Below the pieces are notes generated by a model. It had not been told where the DNA came from. It saw only the letters and a program-made list of their open reading frames with translations, and did not search any database. From Acidobacteriaceae bacterium (GTDB lineage: Bacteria > Acidobacteriota > Terriglobia > Terriglobales > Acidobacteriaceae): DNA of 40,585 nt. Each line of letters opens with the position of its first letter. Within the stretch, counting starts at the first letter, position 1. Below, piece after piece: positions 31,055 through 39,840 of this stretch. The DNA is taken from positions 6,048 to 46,632 of the forward strand of contig PLXP01000134.1 of assembly GCA_003151435.1 (NCBI GenBank), in the 5' to 3' direction. Both the position numbers and the translations under genes were made by a program.

Positions 31055-32566
31055 ATGAATTGGAAAGAACTGATCCAGGAAATTACCGCAGTCGGAGCCG
31101 ATGGTGACTCCGCGCAGCCCGTTACCGGCGTTGAATACGACTCGCGCCGCGTGAAGCCGGGCACCGTCTTTGTCGCCATGAAAGGCGGCTCAACCGACGG
31201 CAACCGCTACGTCGACAAGGCCATCGCCGCCGGCGCCCTCGGCATCGTCACCGACTCAGCACCCATGTACGACCATCTGCTTGTGTATCAGGCAGGCACC
31301 CCGGTGCTTGAGGTCGAGCACGGCCGGCGCGCGTTGGCGCAAGCCTCCGCAACGTTCTTCGACCATCCCGAGCGCAAGCTCAAAGCGATCGGCATCACCG
31401 GAACCAACGGCAAAACGACCACGGCGTTCCTTGCTGAAGCGCTGCTCAATGCCGCCTCGCGCACCACGGTGCTGGTGGGCACCATCGAGTACCACGTCGC
31501 AGGCGAAGTGCGTCCTTCGATCCACACCACGCCCGAGTCGCGCGACCTCTTCGAATTGATGGCCGAGGGCGCTGCCCATGGAGCCACCGAACTGGTCACT
31601 GAAGTCTCAAGCCATGCCCTCGATCAGGGCCGCGCCGCCGGCGTCAACTTCGACGTGGCCGTCTATACCAACCTCACCCGCGACCACCTCGACTACCACG
31701 GCACGATGGAGAAGTACTTCGCTGCCAAGCGCCTGCTGTTCGATGGCACCCTCTACCCCGCGCCGCGCATCGCCGTCATCAACGCGCACGATCCCCGCGC
31801 GGAAGAGCTTGCCGCCGCCGCGCGCAAAGCCGGCGCAGAAGTCCGCACCTATGGCATCGGCGCAGGAGAATGGTGTGCCGCAAGCCACCTGCTTACTCCG
31901 GGCGGCGCTACGCTCACGCTCGAAACCCCCGCAGGCTCCGCGAAAGTCACCTCGCGCCTCGCCGGGGAAGTCAATATCCTCAACCTGCTGGCCGCATTTA
32001 CAGCCGCACACGCGCGCGGCGTGGCCTTCGACAATCTCATCGAGTCCATTCCGCATCTCAAGCCAGTGCCGGGCCGTTTTCAGCCGGTCAATGCCGGCCA
32101 GCCCTTTACCGTGATTGTTGACTACGCCCACACCGACGACGCCTTGCGCAACCTCACCGCTCTTGCGCGCCAGATGACTGCGCAATCTGGCGGCCGCATC
32201 ATCACGCTCTTCGGTTGCGGTGGCGACCGCGACCGCACCAAGCGCCCCAAAATGGGCCAGGCCGCGGGCGAGGGCAGCGACTTTGTCGTTGCCACCAGCG
32301 ACAACCCACGCACCGAAGAACCGCTCGCCATCCTCGCTGAAATCGAGCCCGCGCTGAAGGCCACCGGCGTGCGCTACACGGTCGAGCCGGACCGCGCCGC
32401 GGCCATCGCTCTCGCGCTCAAAGAAGCTAAGGCTGGCGATGTCGTGCTGATCGCCGGCAAGGGCCACGAGAAGGAACAGATTGTAGCCGGGCGCACCATT
32501 CCGTTTGACGACGCCGAGGTCGCCCTTTCAGCGCTGGCCGCGCTGGGGTATGGTGGTGAGCAATGA
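31055..32566 (+). CDS. murE: UDP-N-acetylmuramoyl-tripeptide synthetase (meso-diaminopimelate adding)
   Basis: The protein has 503 residues from ATG 31055. It adds the third amino acid to UDP-MurNAc-L-Ala-D-Glu in the cytoplasm. Motifs are the N-terminal YDSRRVKPGTVFVAM, the ATP loop GITGTNGKTTT, HTTPES, the EVSSHALDQGR segment, NLTRDHLDYHG, the C-terminal DYAHTDDAL and FGCGGDRDRTKRP. The substrate motif is DNPR (in TSDNPRTEEP), which in characterised MurE enzymes goes with meso-diaminopimelate rather than lysine. Peptidoglycan of the Gram-negative DAP type is therefore predicted. TACAAT at 31039-31044 lies just upstream. The stop overlaps murF as ATGA. Confidence 0.96.
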   Translation: MNWKELIQEITAVGADGDSAQPVTGVEYDSRRVKPGTVFVAMKGGSTDGNRYVDKAIAAGALGIVTDSAPMYDHLLVYQAGTPVLEVEHGRRALAQASATFFDHPERKLKAIGITGTNGKTTTAFLAEALLNAASRTTVLVGTIEYHVAGEVRPSIHTTPESRDLFELMAEGAAHGATELVTEVSSHALDQGRAAGVNFDVAVYTNLTRDHLDYHGTMEKYFAAKRLLFDGTLYPAPRIAVINAHDPRAEELAAAARKAGAEVRTYGIGAGEWCAASHLLTPGGATLTLETPAGSAKVTSRLAGEVNILNLLAAFTAAHARGVAFDNLIESIPHLKPVPGRFQPVNAGQPFTVIVDYAHTDDALRNLTALARQMTAQSGGRIITLFGCGGDRDRTKRPKMGQAAGEGSDFVVATSDNPRTEEPLAILAEIEPALKATGVRYTVEPDRAAAIALALKEAKAGDVVLIAGKGHEKEQIVAGRTIPFDDAEVALSALAALGYGGEQ

Positions 32567-33972
32567 AACTGACCCTCGCTGAAGCCGCCATCGGCGCAGG
32601 CGCAGTGCTTGAGGCGCCCGCCAGCGTGCCCAACGCGGGGGCACTCGTGGCGCAGGGCTACTCCATTGACTCGCGCACCGTGGCCGCAGGCGAACTCTTC
32701 TTCGCAGTGGGCGGCGAACGGCTCGACGGTCACGACTATGTGGCCGCGGCCATCGAGCGCGGCGCCATCGCCGCAGTGGTTTCGCGTGTGCGCGTTGCCG
32801 CACTGCCCGATGCCGCGCTGGCCGTGCCGCTGCTCATCGCTGAAGACCCGCTCATCGCACTACAGGCATTGGCCGCGCACGTGCGCCGCCAGTGGGGAAA
32901 GCGCGTCGTGGCCGTCACCGGCTCAGCCGGCAAAACCACCACCAAGGAAGCCATCGCCGCCGCACTCGGCGCGCGTTTCAACATTCTGAAATCGCGAGGC
33001 AATCTCAACAACGCGTTCGGTCTGCCGCTGCAACTGCTGCGCCTTGAGCCGGAACACGAATTTGCCGTTGTCGAAATGGGCATGAACCACCTTGGCGAAA
33101 TCGCCGCGCTGGCACGCATCGCCTCTCCTGACTGGGGCGTGGTGACCAACGTCGGCATGGCGCATGTTGAGAACTTCACCGAAGCCCAGGCCGGCATTGC
33201 GCGCGCCAAGTTTGAGCTGGTTGAAGCGTTGCCCGCCACCGGCGTCGCGTTTCTCAACTGCGACGACGCCTTTGTCTCCCAGTTCGGCCGCGGCTATCAC
33301 GGTAGTGTAGTTTACTTCGGCGCGGGCCCTTGCGCCAACCCGCAAATTCTCAATGTAGCGGAAGACCTCGCCGGACTCCACATTCGTTATCGCGCCGGTG
33401 AGCGCGAGGGCGATCTGACGCTCCACCTGCTTGGCGCGCACAACGCGCAGAACGCGATGGCCGGCCTTGCGGTCGCCATCGAAGCAGGCGTCGATCTCGA
33501 TGCAGCCACCGCAGCCCTCGCGTCGCTCACCGCCGGCGACAAGCGCGGCGAAGTGATTGAGATCGGCGGAGCCGTTTTGCTGAACGACAGCTACAACTCC
33601 AATCCTGAAGCGCTGCGCTCCATGATCCGCACACTGGCCACGCGACCCGGCCGACGCCGCATCCTCATCGCAGGAGAAATGCTCGAACTGGGCGAACACG
33701 GCCCGGCCCTTCACGCCGCGTGCGGTAAAGCTGCCGCGGAAGCCGGCCTGGATGTGGTCGTCGGAGTGCGCGGCAATGCGGAGCACCTGGCCGCTGCCGC
33801 CTGCACCGGCGGAGTGGCGGCCCTGTTTCTGCCCGATGCCGAGGCCGCCGGCCGCTGGCTCCGCGACAACCTCCGCCCCGGTGACGTCGTGCTGGTGAAA
33901 GGGTCCCGCGGCGTTCGCCTTGAACGCGCCATTGAAATCGCGAGAGAACCCGCGCCCACGGAGGCCAGGTGA
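32563..33972 (+). CDS. murF: UDP-N-acetylmuramoyl-tripeptide-D-alanyl-D-alanine ligase
   Basis: The protein has 469 residues from ATG 32563 (4-bp overlap with murE). It joins D-Ala-D-Ala to the UDP-MurNAc tripeptide, the last cytoplasmic peptide step. Visible motifs are the N-terminal YSIDSRTVAAGELFFAVGGERLDGHDY, the ATP loop VTGSAGKTTTKE, NLNNAFGLPLQLL, VVEMGMNHLGEIA, TNVGMAHVENF, and LNDSYNSNPEALR with GEMLELGEHG in the C-terminal domain. All expected Mur-ligase signatures are intact. The stop overlaps the GTG start of a metallo-beta-lactamase gene, so the two are translationally coupled. Confidence 0.96.
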   Translation: MKLTLAEAAIGAGAVLEAPASVPNAGALVAQGYSIDSRTVAAGELFFAVGGERLDGHDYVAAAIERGAIAAVVSRVRVAALPDAALAVPLLIAEDPLIALQALAAHVRRQWGKRVVAVTGSAGKTTTKEAIAAALGARFNILKSRGNLNNAFGLPLQLLRLEPEHEFAVVEMGMNHLGEIAALARIASPDWGVVTNVGMAHVENFTEAQAGIARAKFELVEALPATGVAFLNCDDAFVSQFGRGYHGSVVYFGAGPCANPQILNVAEDLAGLHIRYRAGEREGDLTLHLLGAHNAQNAMAGLAVAIEAGVDLDAATAALASLTAGDKRGEVIEIGGAVLLNDSYNSNPEALRSMIRTLATRPGRRRILIAGEMLELGEHGPALHAACGKAAAEAGLDVVVGVRGNAEHLAAAACTGGVAALFLPDAEAAGRWLRDNLRPGDVVLVKGSRGVRLERAIEIAREPAPTEAR

Positions 33973-34841
33973 CCGTCCGAAAATTTGCCTCCTCACTGGC
34001 GCTGCTGCTTGCGTTCGCCCTCAGCGCTCGGCTGTTCGCGCTCGATCCGGCATGGACGCGCAACTTCCCGCCGTTTCGCATTGCAGGCAGCCTTTACTAC
34101 GTGGGCAGCGAAGACCTGGCCGCATACCTCATCGTCACGCCGCAGGGCGACATCCTCATCAACAGCAACCTGCAATCGTCGCCGCCGCAGATCAAGCGTA
34201 GCGTTGAGTCTCTCGGTTTCAAATTCAGCGACATCAAGATCTTGCTCATCAGTCACGGGCACTACGACCACTGCGCGGGCAGTGCCGAGGTGAAGAAGCT
34301 GACCGGCGCTCAATACTGTGTGATGGACGCCGACGTGCCGGTAGTCGAGTCGGGCGGCCGCAATGACTTTCAGTACGCCGACGACAAGTCCATGCAGTTT
34401 CCGCCCACGCATGTCGACCGCGTCCTGCACGATGGCGATACAGTCCGGCTCGGTAACGCGGTCGTCACAGCGCATCTGACCGCCGGCCACACCAAGGGCA
34501 CCACCACGTGGACGATAGACGAAACCGACGCAGGGAAGACGCTGCATGTGGTCATTGTCGGCAGTCCCAACGTGAACCCCGGCTACAAGCTGGTGGGCAA
34601 CAAGGCCTATCCACAAATCGCCGATGACTATCGGCGCCAGTTTCAGGTTCTCAAGACCTTGCCCTGTGACATTTTTCTCGGCGCGCACGGCAGCTACTTC
34701 GGGCTCAAGCAAAAATACGAACGCTGGAAGCGTGGCGACCACAACGCCTTCATCGATTCCGACGGCTACAAACGCTACATCGCCGATCGCGAGCAGGCAT
34801 TCCAAGCCCAATGGAAACGGCGGTCGGAGCCCGCAAGGTAA
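33969..34841 (+). CDS. Subclass B3-like metallo-beta-lactamase, secreted
   Basis: The protein has 290 residues from GTG 33969, whose GTGA overlaps the murF stop. Residues 1-24 form a signal peptide (FASSLALLLAFALSARLFAL), so the mature enzyme should be periplasmic. The fold is metallo-beta-lactamase, with LYYVGSEDLAAYLIVTPQGDILIN at the start. All ligands expected for a two-zinc B3 enzyme are visible: His96 and His98, Asp100 and His101 in SHGHYDHCAG, His174 in AGHTKGTTTW, and His240 in LGAHGSYFGL. The length and the WTRNFPPFRIAGSLYYVG start resemble known B3 enzymes such as L1 or FEZ-1. It could hydrolyse beta-lactams or another lactone/amide. Its place inside the peptidoglycan operon between murF and mraY is unusual. 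Confidence 0.88.
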   Translation: MTVRKFASSLALLLAFALSARLFALDPAWTRNFPPFRIAGSLYYVGSEDLAAYLIVTPQGDILINSNLQSSPPQIKRSVESLGFKFSDIKILLISHGHYDHCAGSAEVKKLTGAQYCVMDADVPVVESGGRNDFQYADDKSMQFPPTHVDRVLHDGDTVRLGNAVVTAHLTAGHTKGTTTWTIDETDAGKTLHVVIVGSPNVNPGYKLVGNKAYPQIADDYRRQFQVLKTLPCDIFLGAHGSYFGLKQKYERWKRGDHNAFIDSDGYKRYIADREQAFQAQWKRRSEPAR

Positions 34842-34920
34842 CGCGATTTCCACCAGGTAATCAAGCCATCGCCCTGTAGAATCAAGCTGAATCCCGCCTC
34901 AAGCCGGCTCTGGAGGCCCT

Positions 34921-36057
34921 TTGCTTTACTGGCTGCTCTACCAAAAGCTTTACCCGTTCTTTCACCCGTTCCGTATCTTTCGCTATCTCACCTTCCGCAC
35001 TGCCTTTGCCTCGGGCACCGCGCTGCTGATCGCGTTGTTCATCGGCCCCTACGTCATCCAAAAGCTGCGCGAATTCCAGATCGGCCAGTACATCCGCGAA
35101 GACGGCCCGCAATCGCACCTGAAAAAATCGGGCACACCCACCATGGGCGGCGTCCTCATCGCCATTGCCATTCTTTTGCCGACGGTCTTGTGGTCCGACC
35201 TCACGGATCCCTTCGTCTGGATCTGCGTTTTTTCTACCCTGGCCTTCGGCGCCATAGGGTTTGCCGACGATTACATCAAGGTGATCAAAAAGCGCAACCT
35301 CGGCCTCACCGCGCGAGCCAAGCTGGCATATCAGGCGCTGGCTGCGGCTGCGGTCGCCATCGCGCTCGTCGTGATGCAGCAGTTCAGGCTCTTTTCCACG
35401 CAGTTGACAGTGCCGTTCATCAAGTCCTGGCAACCCGACCTGCTATGGCACTTGTGGCCCTCGACCATTCCGCACCTCGGCTTCTTGATGTTTTTGCCGT
35501 TTGTCGCATTCGTCATTTTTGTGCTGATGGGCTCATCCAACGCCGTCAACCTGACGGACGGCCTCGACGGGCTCGCCATCGGCTGCACCATCATTTCCGC
35601 GGGCGCTCTCGCGGTGCTCACATACCTCAGCGGCCACCTGGTGTTTGCCGACTACCTCGAGCTGCAACGCATGCCCATGGTCGGCGAACTGACCATCTTT
35701 TGCGGGTCCATGGTCGGCGCCTCCATCGGCTTTCTCTGGTATAACGCGCATCCAGCCGAAATCTTCATGGGCGACGTCGGTTCCTTGGCCTTGGGAGGCG
35801 CCATTGGCACCGTCGCCATCGTCGTTCGTCAGGAATTGCTGTTGCCCTTCATCGGCGGCATCTTCATCCTTGAAGCCATCTCCGTCATGCTGCAGGTGGG
35901 CAGCTACAAGCTGCGCAAAAAGCGTATCTTCAAGATGGCGCCACTGCATCATCACTTCGAGCAATTGGGCTGGCACGAATCCAAGGTCATCATCCGCTTC
36001 TGGATCGGCGCCCTGGTGTTTGCATTGTTTGCACTCACAACCCTGAAACTGCGCTAG
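34921..36057 (+). CDS. mraY: Phospho-N-acetylmuramoyl-pentapeptide-transferase
   Basis: The protein has 378 residues from TTG 34921 with GGAGG 5 nt upstream. MraY transfers phospho-MurNAc-pentapeptide to undecaprenyl phosphate, forming lipid I. About ten membrane helices are seen. Conserved pieces are [16 protein letters not shown] (near 62-77), GFADDYIKV with the aspartate pair, [13 protein letters not shown], a [11 protein letters not shown] loop, and [12 protein letters not shown] near the C-terminus. All catalytic aspartates and the HHH motif are present. Its lipid substrate depends on isoprenoid supply, for which dxs is the committed-step gene nearby. The gap to the metallo-beta-lactamase is 79 bp and contains TAGAAT at 34877-34882. 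Confidence 0.96.
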   Translation: MLYWLLYQKLYPFFHPFRIFRYLTFRTAFASGTALLIALFIGPYVIQKLREFQIGQYIREDGPQSHLKKSGTPTMGGVLIAIAILLPTVLWSDLTDPFVWICVFSTLAFGAIGFADDYIKVIKKRNLGLTARAKLAYQALAAAAVAIALVVMQQFRLFSTQLTVPFIKSWQPDLLWHLWPSTIPHLGFLMFLPFVAFVIFVLMGSSNAVNLTDGLDGLAIGCTIISAGALAVLTYLSGHLVFADYLELQRMPMVGELTIFCGSMVGASIGFLWYNAHPAEIFMGDVGSLALGGAIGTVAIVVRQELLLPFIGGIFILEAISVMLQVGSYKLRKKRIFKMAPLHHHFEQLGWHESKVIIRFWIGALVFALFALTTLKLR

Positions 36058-36125
36058 ACCCGATTCGCGCGCTATACCGGTCGGTGCACAATAGAAGTAA
36101 GCGGACCGCATCTGAGGATGGCCCC

Positions 36126-37508
36126 ATGATGGACCTCAAAGGCAAAAAAGTTCTGGTCGTCGGACTCGGTAAGTCCGGCCTGGCCGCGGCCCTGTTTCTG
36201 CGCCATCGCGGCGCCCAGGTTACAGTCTCCGATATTCGCAGCGCTGAGGCGCTCGCCAAAGATATTCCCGCCCTGCTTGAAGAAGGCATCAACGTCGAGG
36301 CCGGCGGCCACGGCCTGCTCACGTTCCGCCGCCAGGACCTCATCGTCGTCAGCCCAGGCGTTCCGCTGGACACCCCCGAACTTGCCCAGGTGCGCAGCTT
36401 CGGCCTGCCCATCATCGGCGAACTGGAACTGGCAGCGCGCTTCCTCAAAGGCAAGACCCTGGCCATCACCGGTTCCAACGGCAAAACCACAACCACCGCC
36501 CTGCTCGGCGAAATCCTCCAGGCCGCCGGCCTGCCCACGCTCGTCGGTGGCAACATCGGCGTTCCGGTGGTAGGCCTCATTGAAGAAAGCACCGACGATA
36601 CCTGGTCAGTCCTCGAAGTCTCCAGCTTCCAGCTTGAAAGCACCCAGGAGTTCCGGCCCGCCATCGCGGTCATCCTCAACATCACTCCCGACCACCTCGA
36701 CCGCCACGGCAGCTTTGAGAACTATGCCCTTGCCAAGGAGCGCATCTTTGCGATGCAGGACGAGCACGACTTCCTGGTGCTGAACACCGACAATGCGCGC
36801 GCCGCCGCCTCTGCCTCCCGTTCCGCAGCGAGGGTTTATTGGTTCTCCGCAAAGCACCCGGTGGTGCAGGGTGCATGGGTCGAGGACGGCCAACTGGTCT
36901 ATCGTGCCGCCAAGGATGCGCCCATCGAGACGGTCATCCCTCTCAGCGGCATTTCTCTCAAGGGCGAACATAATGTGGAGAACGTTCTGGCAGCGGTGTG
37001 CGCCGCCCGGCTCGCCGGAGCCCCCGCCGAGGCCATTCGCGGCGCCATCGAGAACTTCCATGCCGTCGAGCATCGCCTGGAGTACGTGTCCACCATCAAC
37101 GGCGTCGAGTTCTACAACGACTCCAAGGCCACCAACGTTGACGCCACTGCCAAGGCTATCGCCGCGTTTCCCTCCGGCATTCACCTCATCCTCGGCGGCA
37201 AGGACAAGAACTCCGATTACACCTTGCTTAACGATTTGCTGAAGGCCCGCGTGCGCGCCGTCTACACCATCGGCTCAGCCGCCGCCAAGATCGAGTCGCA
37301 CCTGCGCGGCGTTGTCCCCATTCACTCCTGCGTAACGCTGGACAAAGCGGTCCTCGCCGCCGCCGGCGCCGCCCGCCCAGGTGAAATCGTGCTGCTGGCC
37401 CCCGCCTGCTCCAGCTTTGACCAGTTTGAAAGCTACGAACATCGCGGCCGCGTTTTCAAGGAACTCGTCCATGAAGGACGAGGTTGGAAGGTATGGCAAA
37501 ACGCGTAG
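36126..37508 (+). CDS. murD: UDP-N-acetylmuramoylalanine-D-glutamate ligase
   Basis: The protein has 460 residues from ATG 36126 (a second ATG follows at once). TGAGGATG gives a ribosome binding site about 10 nt upstream. It adds D-glutamate to UDP-MurNAc-L-Ala. The N-terminal Rossmann motif is KVLVVGLGKSGLA. The ATP loop is ITGSNGKTTTT, followed by GGNIGVPV, EVSSFQLEST, NITPDHLDRHGSF, HNVENVLAA, the substrate loop HRLEYVSTINGVEFYNDSKATN, GGKDKNSDY, and the closing LLAPACSSFDQFESYEHRGRVF. The set is complete. CACAAT at 36087-36092 lies upstream. The gene overlaps ftsW by 16 bp. Confidence 0.96.
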   Translation: MMDLKGKKVLVVGLGKSGLAAALFLRHRGAQVTVSDIRSAEALAKDIPALLEEGINVEAGGHGLLTFRRQDLIVVSPGVPLDTPELAQVRSFGLPIIGELELAARFLKGKTLAITGSNGKTTTTALLGEILQAAGLPTLVGGNIGVPVVGLIEESTDDTWSVLEVSSFQLESTQEFRPAIAVILNITPDHLDRHGSFENYALAKERIFAMQDEHDFLVLNTDNARAAASASRSAARVYWFSAKHPVVQGAWVEDGQLVYRAAKDAPIETVIPLSGISLKGEHNVENVLAAVCAARLAGAPAEAIRGAIENFHAVEHRLEYVSTINGVEFYNDSKATNVDATAKAIAAFPSGIHLILGGKDKNSDYTLLNDLLKARVRAVYTIGSAAAKIESHLRGVVPIHSCVTLDKAVLAAAGAARPGEIVLLAPACSSFDQFESYEHRGRVFKELVHEGRGWKVWQNA

Positions 37509-38587
37509 GCGTCGATAAGTGGATATTCTTCACAACCCTGCTGCTGGTCTCGGTCGGGCTGGCGATGGTCTTCTCCGCCTCCGCGGTCGTGTCGCAGGAG
37601 CGGTTCCACTCTGCCTATATGGACGTGGGAAGGCAAGCTGGCTGGGCTCTGGCCGGTGTGCTGTCGATGATCTTCCTCATGCGGGTGGACTACAGCCGCT
37701 ACAATTCGCCGCGCTTCATCTATCCCGCACTTTCCGTCGCCACCATTCTCCTGGTGATGGTCTTCTTCTTTCGCAACTCACATAACACCCATCGCTGGAT
37801 TCGTTTCGGCAACTTCTTCACCTTCCAGCCCTCTGAAATTGCCAAGCCGATCCTTATCCTCTTCCTGGCCTGGTTTCTGCACACCCGGCTGGATGAGATG
37901 CGCGACTGGAAGAACACCTTGCTGCGCGCCGCCTTCATTCCGGTGGTCTTCATTCTCCTGGTGGTAAAGCAGCCTGATCTCGGCACCGCTCTCGTGCTCG
38001 CCGGGGTCACTGCCATGATGCTGGTGCTGGCCGGCATGGAGTGGAAGTACCTTGTCGCGGGCATCGCCGTGGCCTTGCCGCCGCTGGCAGCGCTGCTGTT
38101 CTGGGTTTCGTGGCGTCGACAGCGCATGCTCGTCTTCCTTCATCCCGACGCCGACCCGCAGGGAGCCGGCTTCCACATCAACCAGTCGCTCATCGCCGTC
38201 GGCGCAGGAGGGCTGACCGGCCGCGGCTTCATGGAAGGCATTCAGAAGCTCTTTTATCTCCCCGAGGCCTCCACCGACTTTATCTTCGCCAACATCGCCG
38301 AGGAACTCGGCTTCATTGGCGCCATCGCCATCGTTCTGCTGTTTGTGGTGTTCGGTTTCCGCGGCCTGCGCGTGGCATTTCGCTCTCAGGATCCGTTTGC
38401 CCGCCTCACCGCCTTCGGCATTACCACCGCCATTCTGCTGCAGGCCTTCTTCAACATCAGCGTGGTCCTCTCCCTTGTGCCCACCAAGGGAATTCCGCTA
38501 CCGCTCATCTCGTCAGGTGGAACCTCACTCTTCTTCACGCTGTCCAGCATCGGCGTCCTGCTCAACATCTCACGCAAAATCGAGTGA
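37493..38587 (+). CDS. ftsW: Septal peptidoglycan polymerase FtsW (SEDS family)
   Basis: The protein has 364 residues from ATG 37493, chosen for the GAGG 9 nt upstream rather than a TTG at 37484. About ten membrane helices are predicted. SEDS proteins polymerise lipid II glycan strands and pair with a class B PBP, here the FtsI encoded earlier in the cluster. Typical motifs are VGLAMVFSASAV at the first helix, RWIRFGNFFTFQPSEIAKP, VVKQPDLGTALVLAGV, GLTGRGFMEGIQKLFYLPEASTDFIFANIAEELGFIG (with the DFIF and EE residues), and PTKGIPLPLISSGGTSL near the C-terminus. The protein is complete and normal in length. Confidence 0.95.
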   Translation: MAKRVGVDKWIFFTTLLLVSVGLAMVFSASAVVSQERFHSAYMDVGRQAGWALAGVLSMIFLMRVDYSRYNSPRFIYPALSVATILLVMVFFFRNSHNTHRWIRFGNFFTFQPSEIAKPILILFLAWFLHTRLDEMRDWKNTLLRAAFIPVVFILLVVKQPDLGTALVLAGVTAMMLVLAGMEWKYLVAGIAVALPPLAALLFWVSWRRQRMLVFLHPDADPQGAGFHINQSLIAVGAGGLTGRGFMEGIQKLFYLPEASTDFIFANIAEELGFIGAIAIVLLFVVFGFRGLRVAFRSQDPFARLTAFGITTAILLQAFFNISVVLSLVPTKGIPLPLISSGGTSLFFTLSSIGVLLNISRKIE

Positions 38588-38656
38588 GTGAGAACGCTCA
38601 TCATTCCGGTGAAGGGTTCGGACTCCAACCCGTGTATTGAACCAGGCAAACTGATT

Positions 38657-38670
38657 GGGGCTTTAGCCCC
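38657..38670. repeat. GGGGCT/AGCCCC palindrome upstream of murG
   Basis: GGGGCT-TT-AGCCCC is a perfect 6-bp inverted repeat with a 2-nt spacer in the 100-bp gap between ftsW and murG. It is not followed by a T-run, so it is not a terminator. It lies just before the murG ribosome binding site (GAGGG at 38672-38676) and could influence translation, or be a dispersed palindromic element. Confidence 0.6.
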
Positions 38671-38687
38671 CGAGGGAAATCAAAAGG

Positions 38688-39782
38688 ATGGCGGGATTGC
38701 GCGTTCTCATTGCCGGAGGAGGCACCGGTGGACACATCATTCCCGCCCTCGCCGTGGCGCGCGAACTGGTCGTGCGGCATGGGGCTGAAGTGCTGTTTGT
38801 CGGCACCGCGCGGGGCATGGAAAGCCGCATGGTTCCCGAGGCTGGGTTTCGCCTGCACTTGATCGATGTCGGTCAGCTCAAGAACGTCTCCCTCCTCACG
38901 CGCCTGCGCACGCTCTTTTGCCTTCCGCGCTCCATCGCCGACTGCAAGCGCCTGATTCGCGAGTTCAAGCCTGACGTCGTCTTCGGTGTGGGCGGCTATG
39001 CTTCCGGTCCCGGCATGGCCGCGGCCATCCGGCTCGAGATCCCCACTATGGCGTTCGAGCCAAACGCGATGCCTGGGCTCGCCAATCGGCTGGTGGGCAA
39101 ACGCGTTCAGGCCGCTGCGGTCAACTTTCCCGCGGCTGCCAGGTACTTCCGCAATGCTGAAGTCACCGGCATTCCCGTGCGCCCGGAGTTTTTCACCCTC
39201 GCGCCCCCGCCGCCCAGCCCTCGCCATCTGCTGGTTTTTGGCGGGTCTCAGGGCGCCCAGCTCTTCAACCGAACCCTGCCTGCCATCGCCGCGGCTCTTC
39301 TCGAAGCCGTTCCCGACCTGACCGTTCTTCACCAGAGTGGCGCGCGCCATGCAGACTCCACACAGGCCGCCTACGCAGACAGCGGCGCCGACCCTTCACG
39401 CTGGCAGGTTCGACCGTTTCTGGACGACATGCCGGCCCGTTTCGCCCAGGCTCACCTGGTGATGGCGCGCAGCGGCGCATCCACGGTGGCGGAGCTCGCG
39501 GCCGCCGCCAAACCCGCCCTGCTTGTTCCGTTTGCCGCTGCCGCCGACGACCACCAGAAGCGCAACGCCGAGGAGATGGTGAATGCCGGGGCGGCATTCA
39601 TGCTGCTGGAGAGCGAGCTGGCGCCCGATACGCTGCTTGAGGTGCTCACCGTCCTGCTCAACTCGTCCGAACGGCTGGCCTCCATGGCCGCGGCTGCCCG
39701 GACTCAGGCCCATCCCGATGCCGCCGAGCGCATCGCCAACCGCATCGCCGCCCTGGCGCAGCGGAACTCCGGCCGCAAATAA
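38688..39782 (+). CDS. murG: UDP-GlcNAc:lipid I N-acetylglucosamine transferase
   Basis: The protein has 364 residues. MurG converts lipid I to lipid II on the cytoplasmic membrane face. It is a two-domain GT-B enzyme (GT28). The N-terminal glycine loop is GGGTGGHI (about 10-17), followed by GTARGMESR, GVGGYASGPGMAAA, and EPNAMPGLANR. The C-terminal domain has LLVFGGSQGAQLFN, HQSGARH, ARSGASTVAELAAAAKPALLVPFAAAADDHQKRNA (the UDP-GlcNAc site), and a regular helical end. Its stop codon overlaps the stem of a terminator, so it is the last gene of the cluster here; murC, which commonly follows, is absent. Confidence 0.96.
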   Translation: MAGLRVLIAGGGTGGHIIPALAVARELVVRHGAEVLFVGTARGMESRMVPEAGFRLHLIDVGQLKNVSLLTRLRTLFCLPRSIADCKRLIREFKPDVVFGVGGYASGPGMAAAIRLEIPTMAFEPNAMPGLANRLVGKRVQAAAVNFPAAARYFRNAEVTGIPVRPEFFTLAPPPPSPRHLLVFGGSQGAQLFNRTLPAIAAALLEAVPDLTVLHQSGARHADSTQAAYADSGADPSRWQVRPFLDDMPARFAQAHLVMARSGASTVAELAAAAKPALLVPFAAAADDHQKRNAEEMVNAGAAFMLLESELAPDTLLEVLTVLLNSSERLASMAAAARTQAHPDAAERIANRIAALAQRNSGRK

Positions 39783-39816
39783 AAAGGCCCGCCTGCCGAA
39801 GCAGACGAGCCTTTTT
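39781..39816. terminator. Bidirectional intrinsic terminator after murG
   Basis: AAAAAGGC (39781-39788) pairs with GCCTTTTT (39809-39816), and inside it CTGC pairs with GCAG around CGAA. The A-run on one side and T-run on the other allow termination in both directions, for murG (plus) and the convergent glycine-rich gene (minus). The left arm overlaps the murG stop codon. Confidence 0.85.
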
Positions 39817-39840
39817 CCCCAACTTGAGGAGCGTTCGAAC

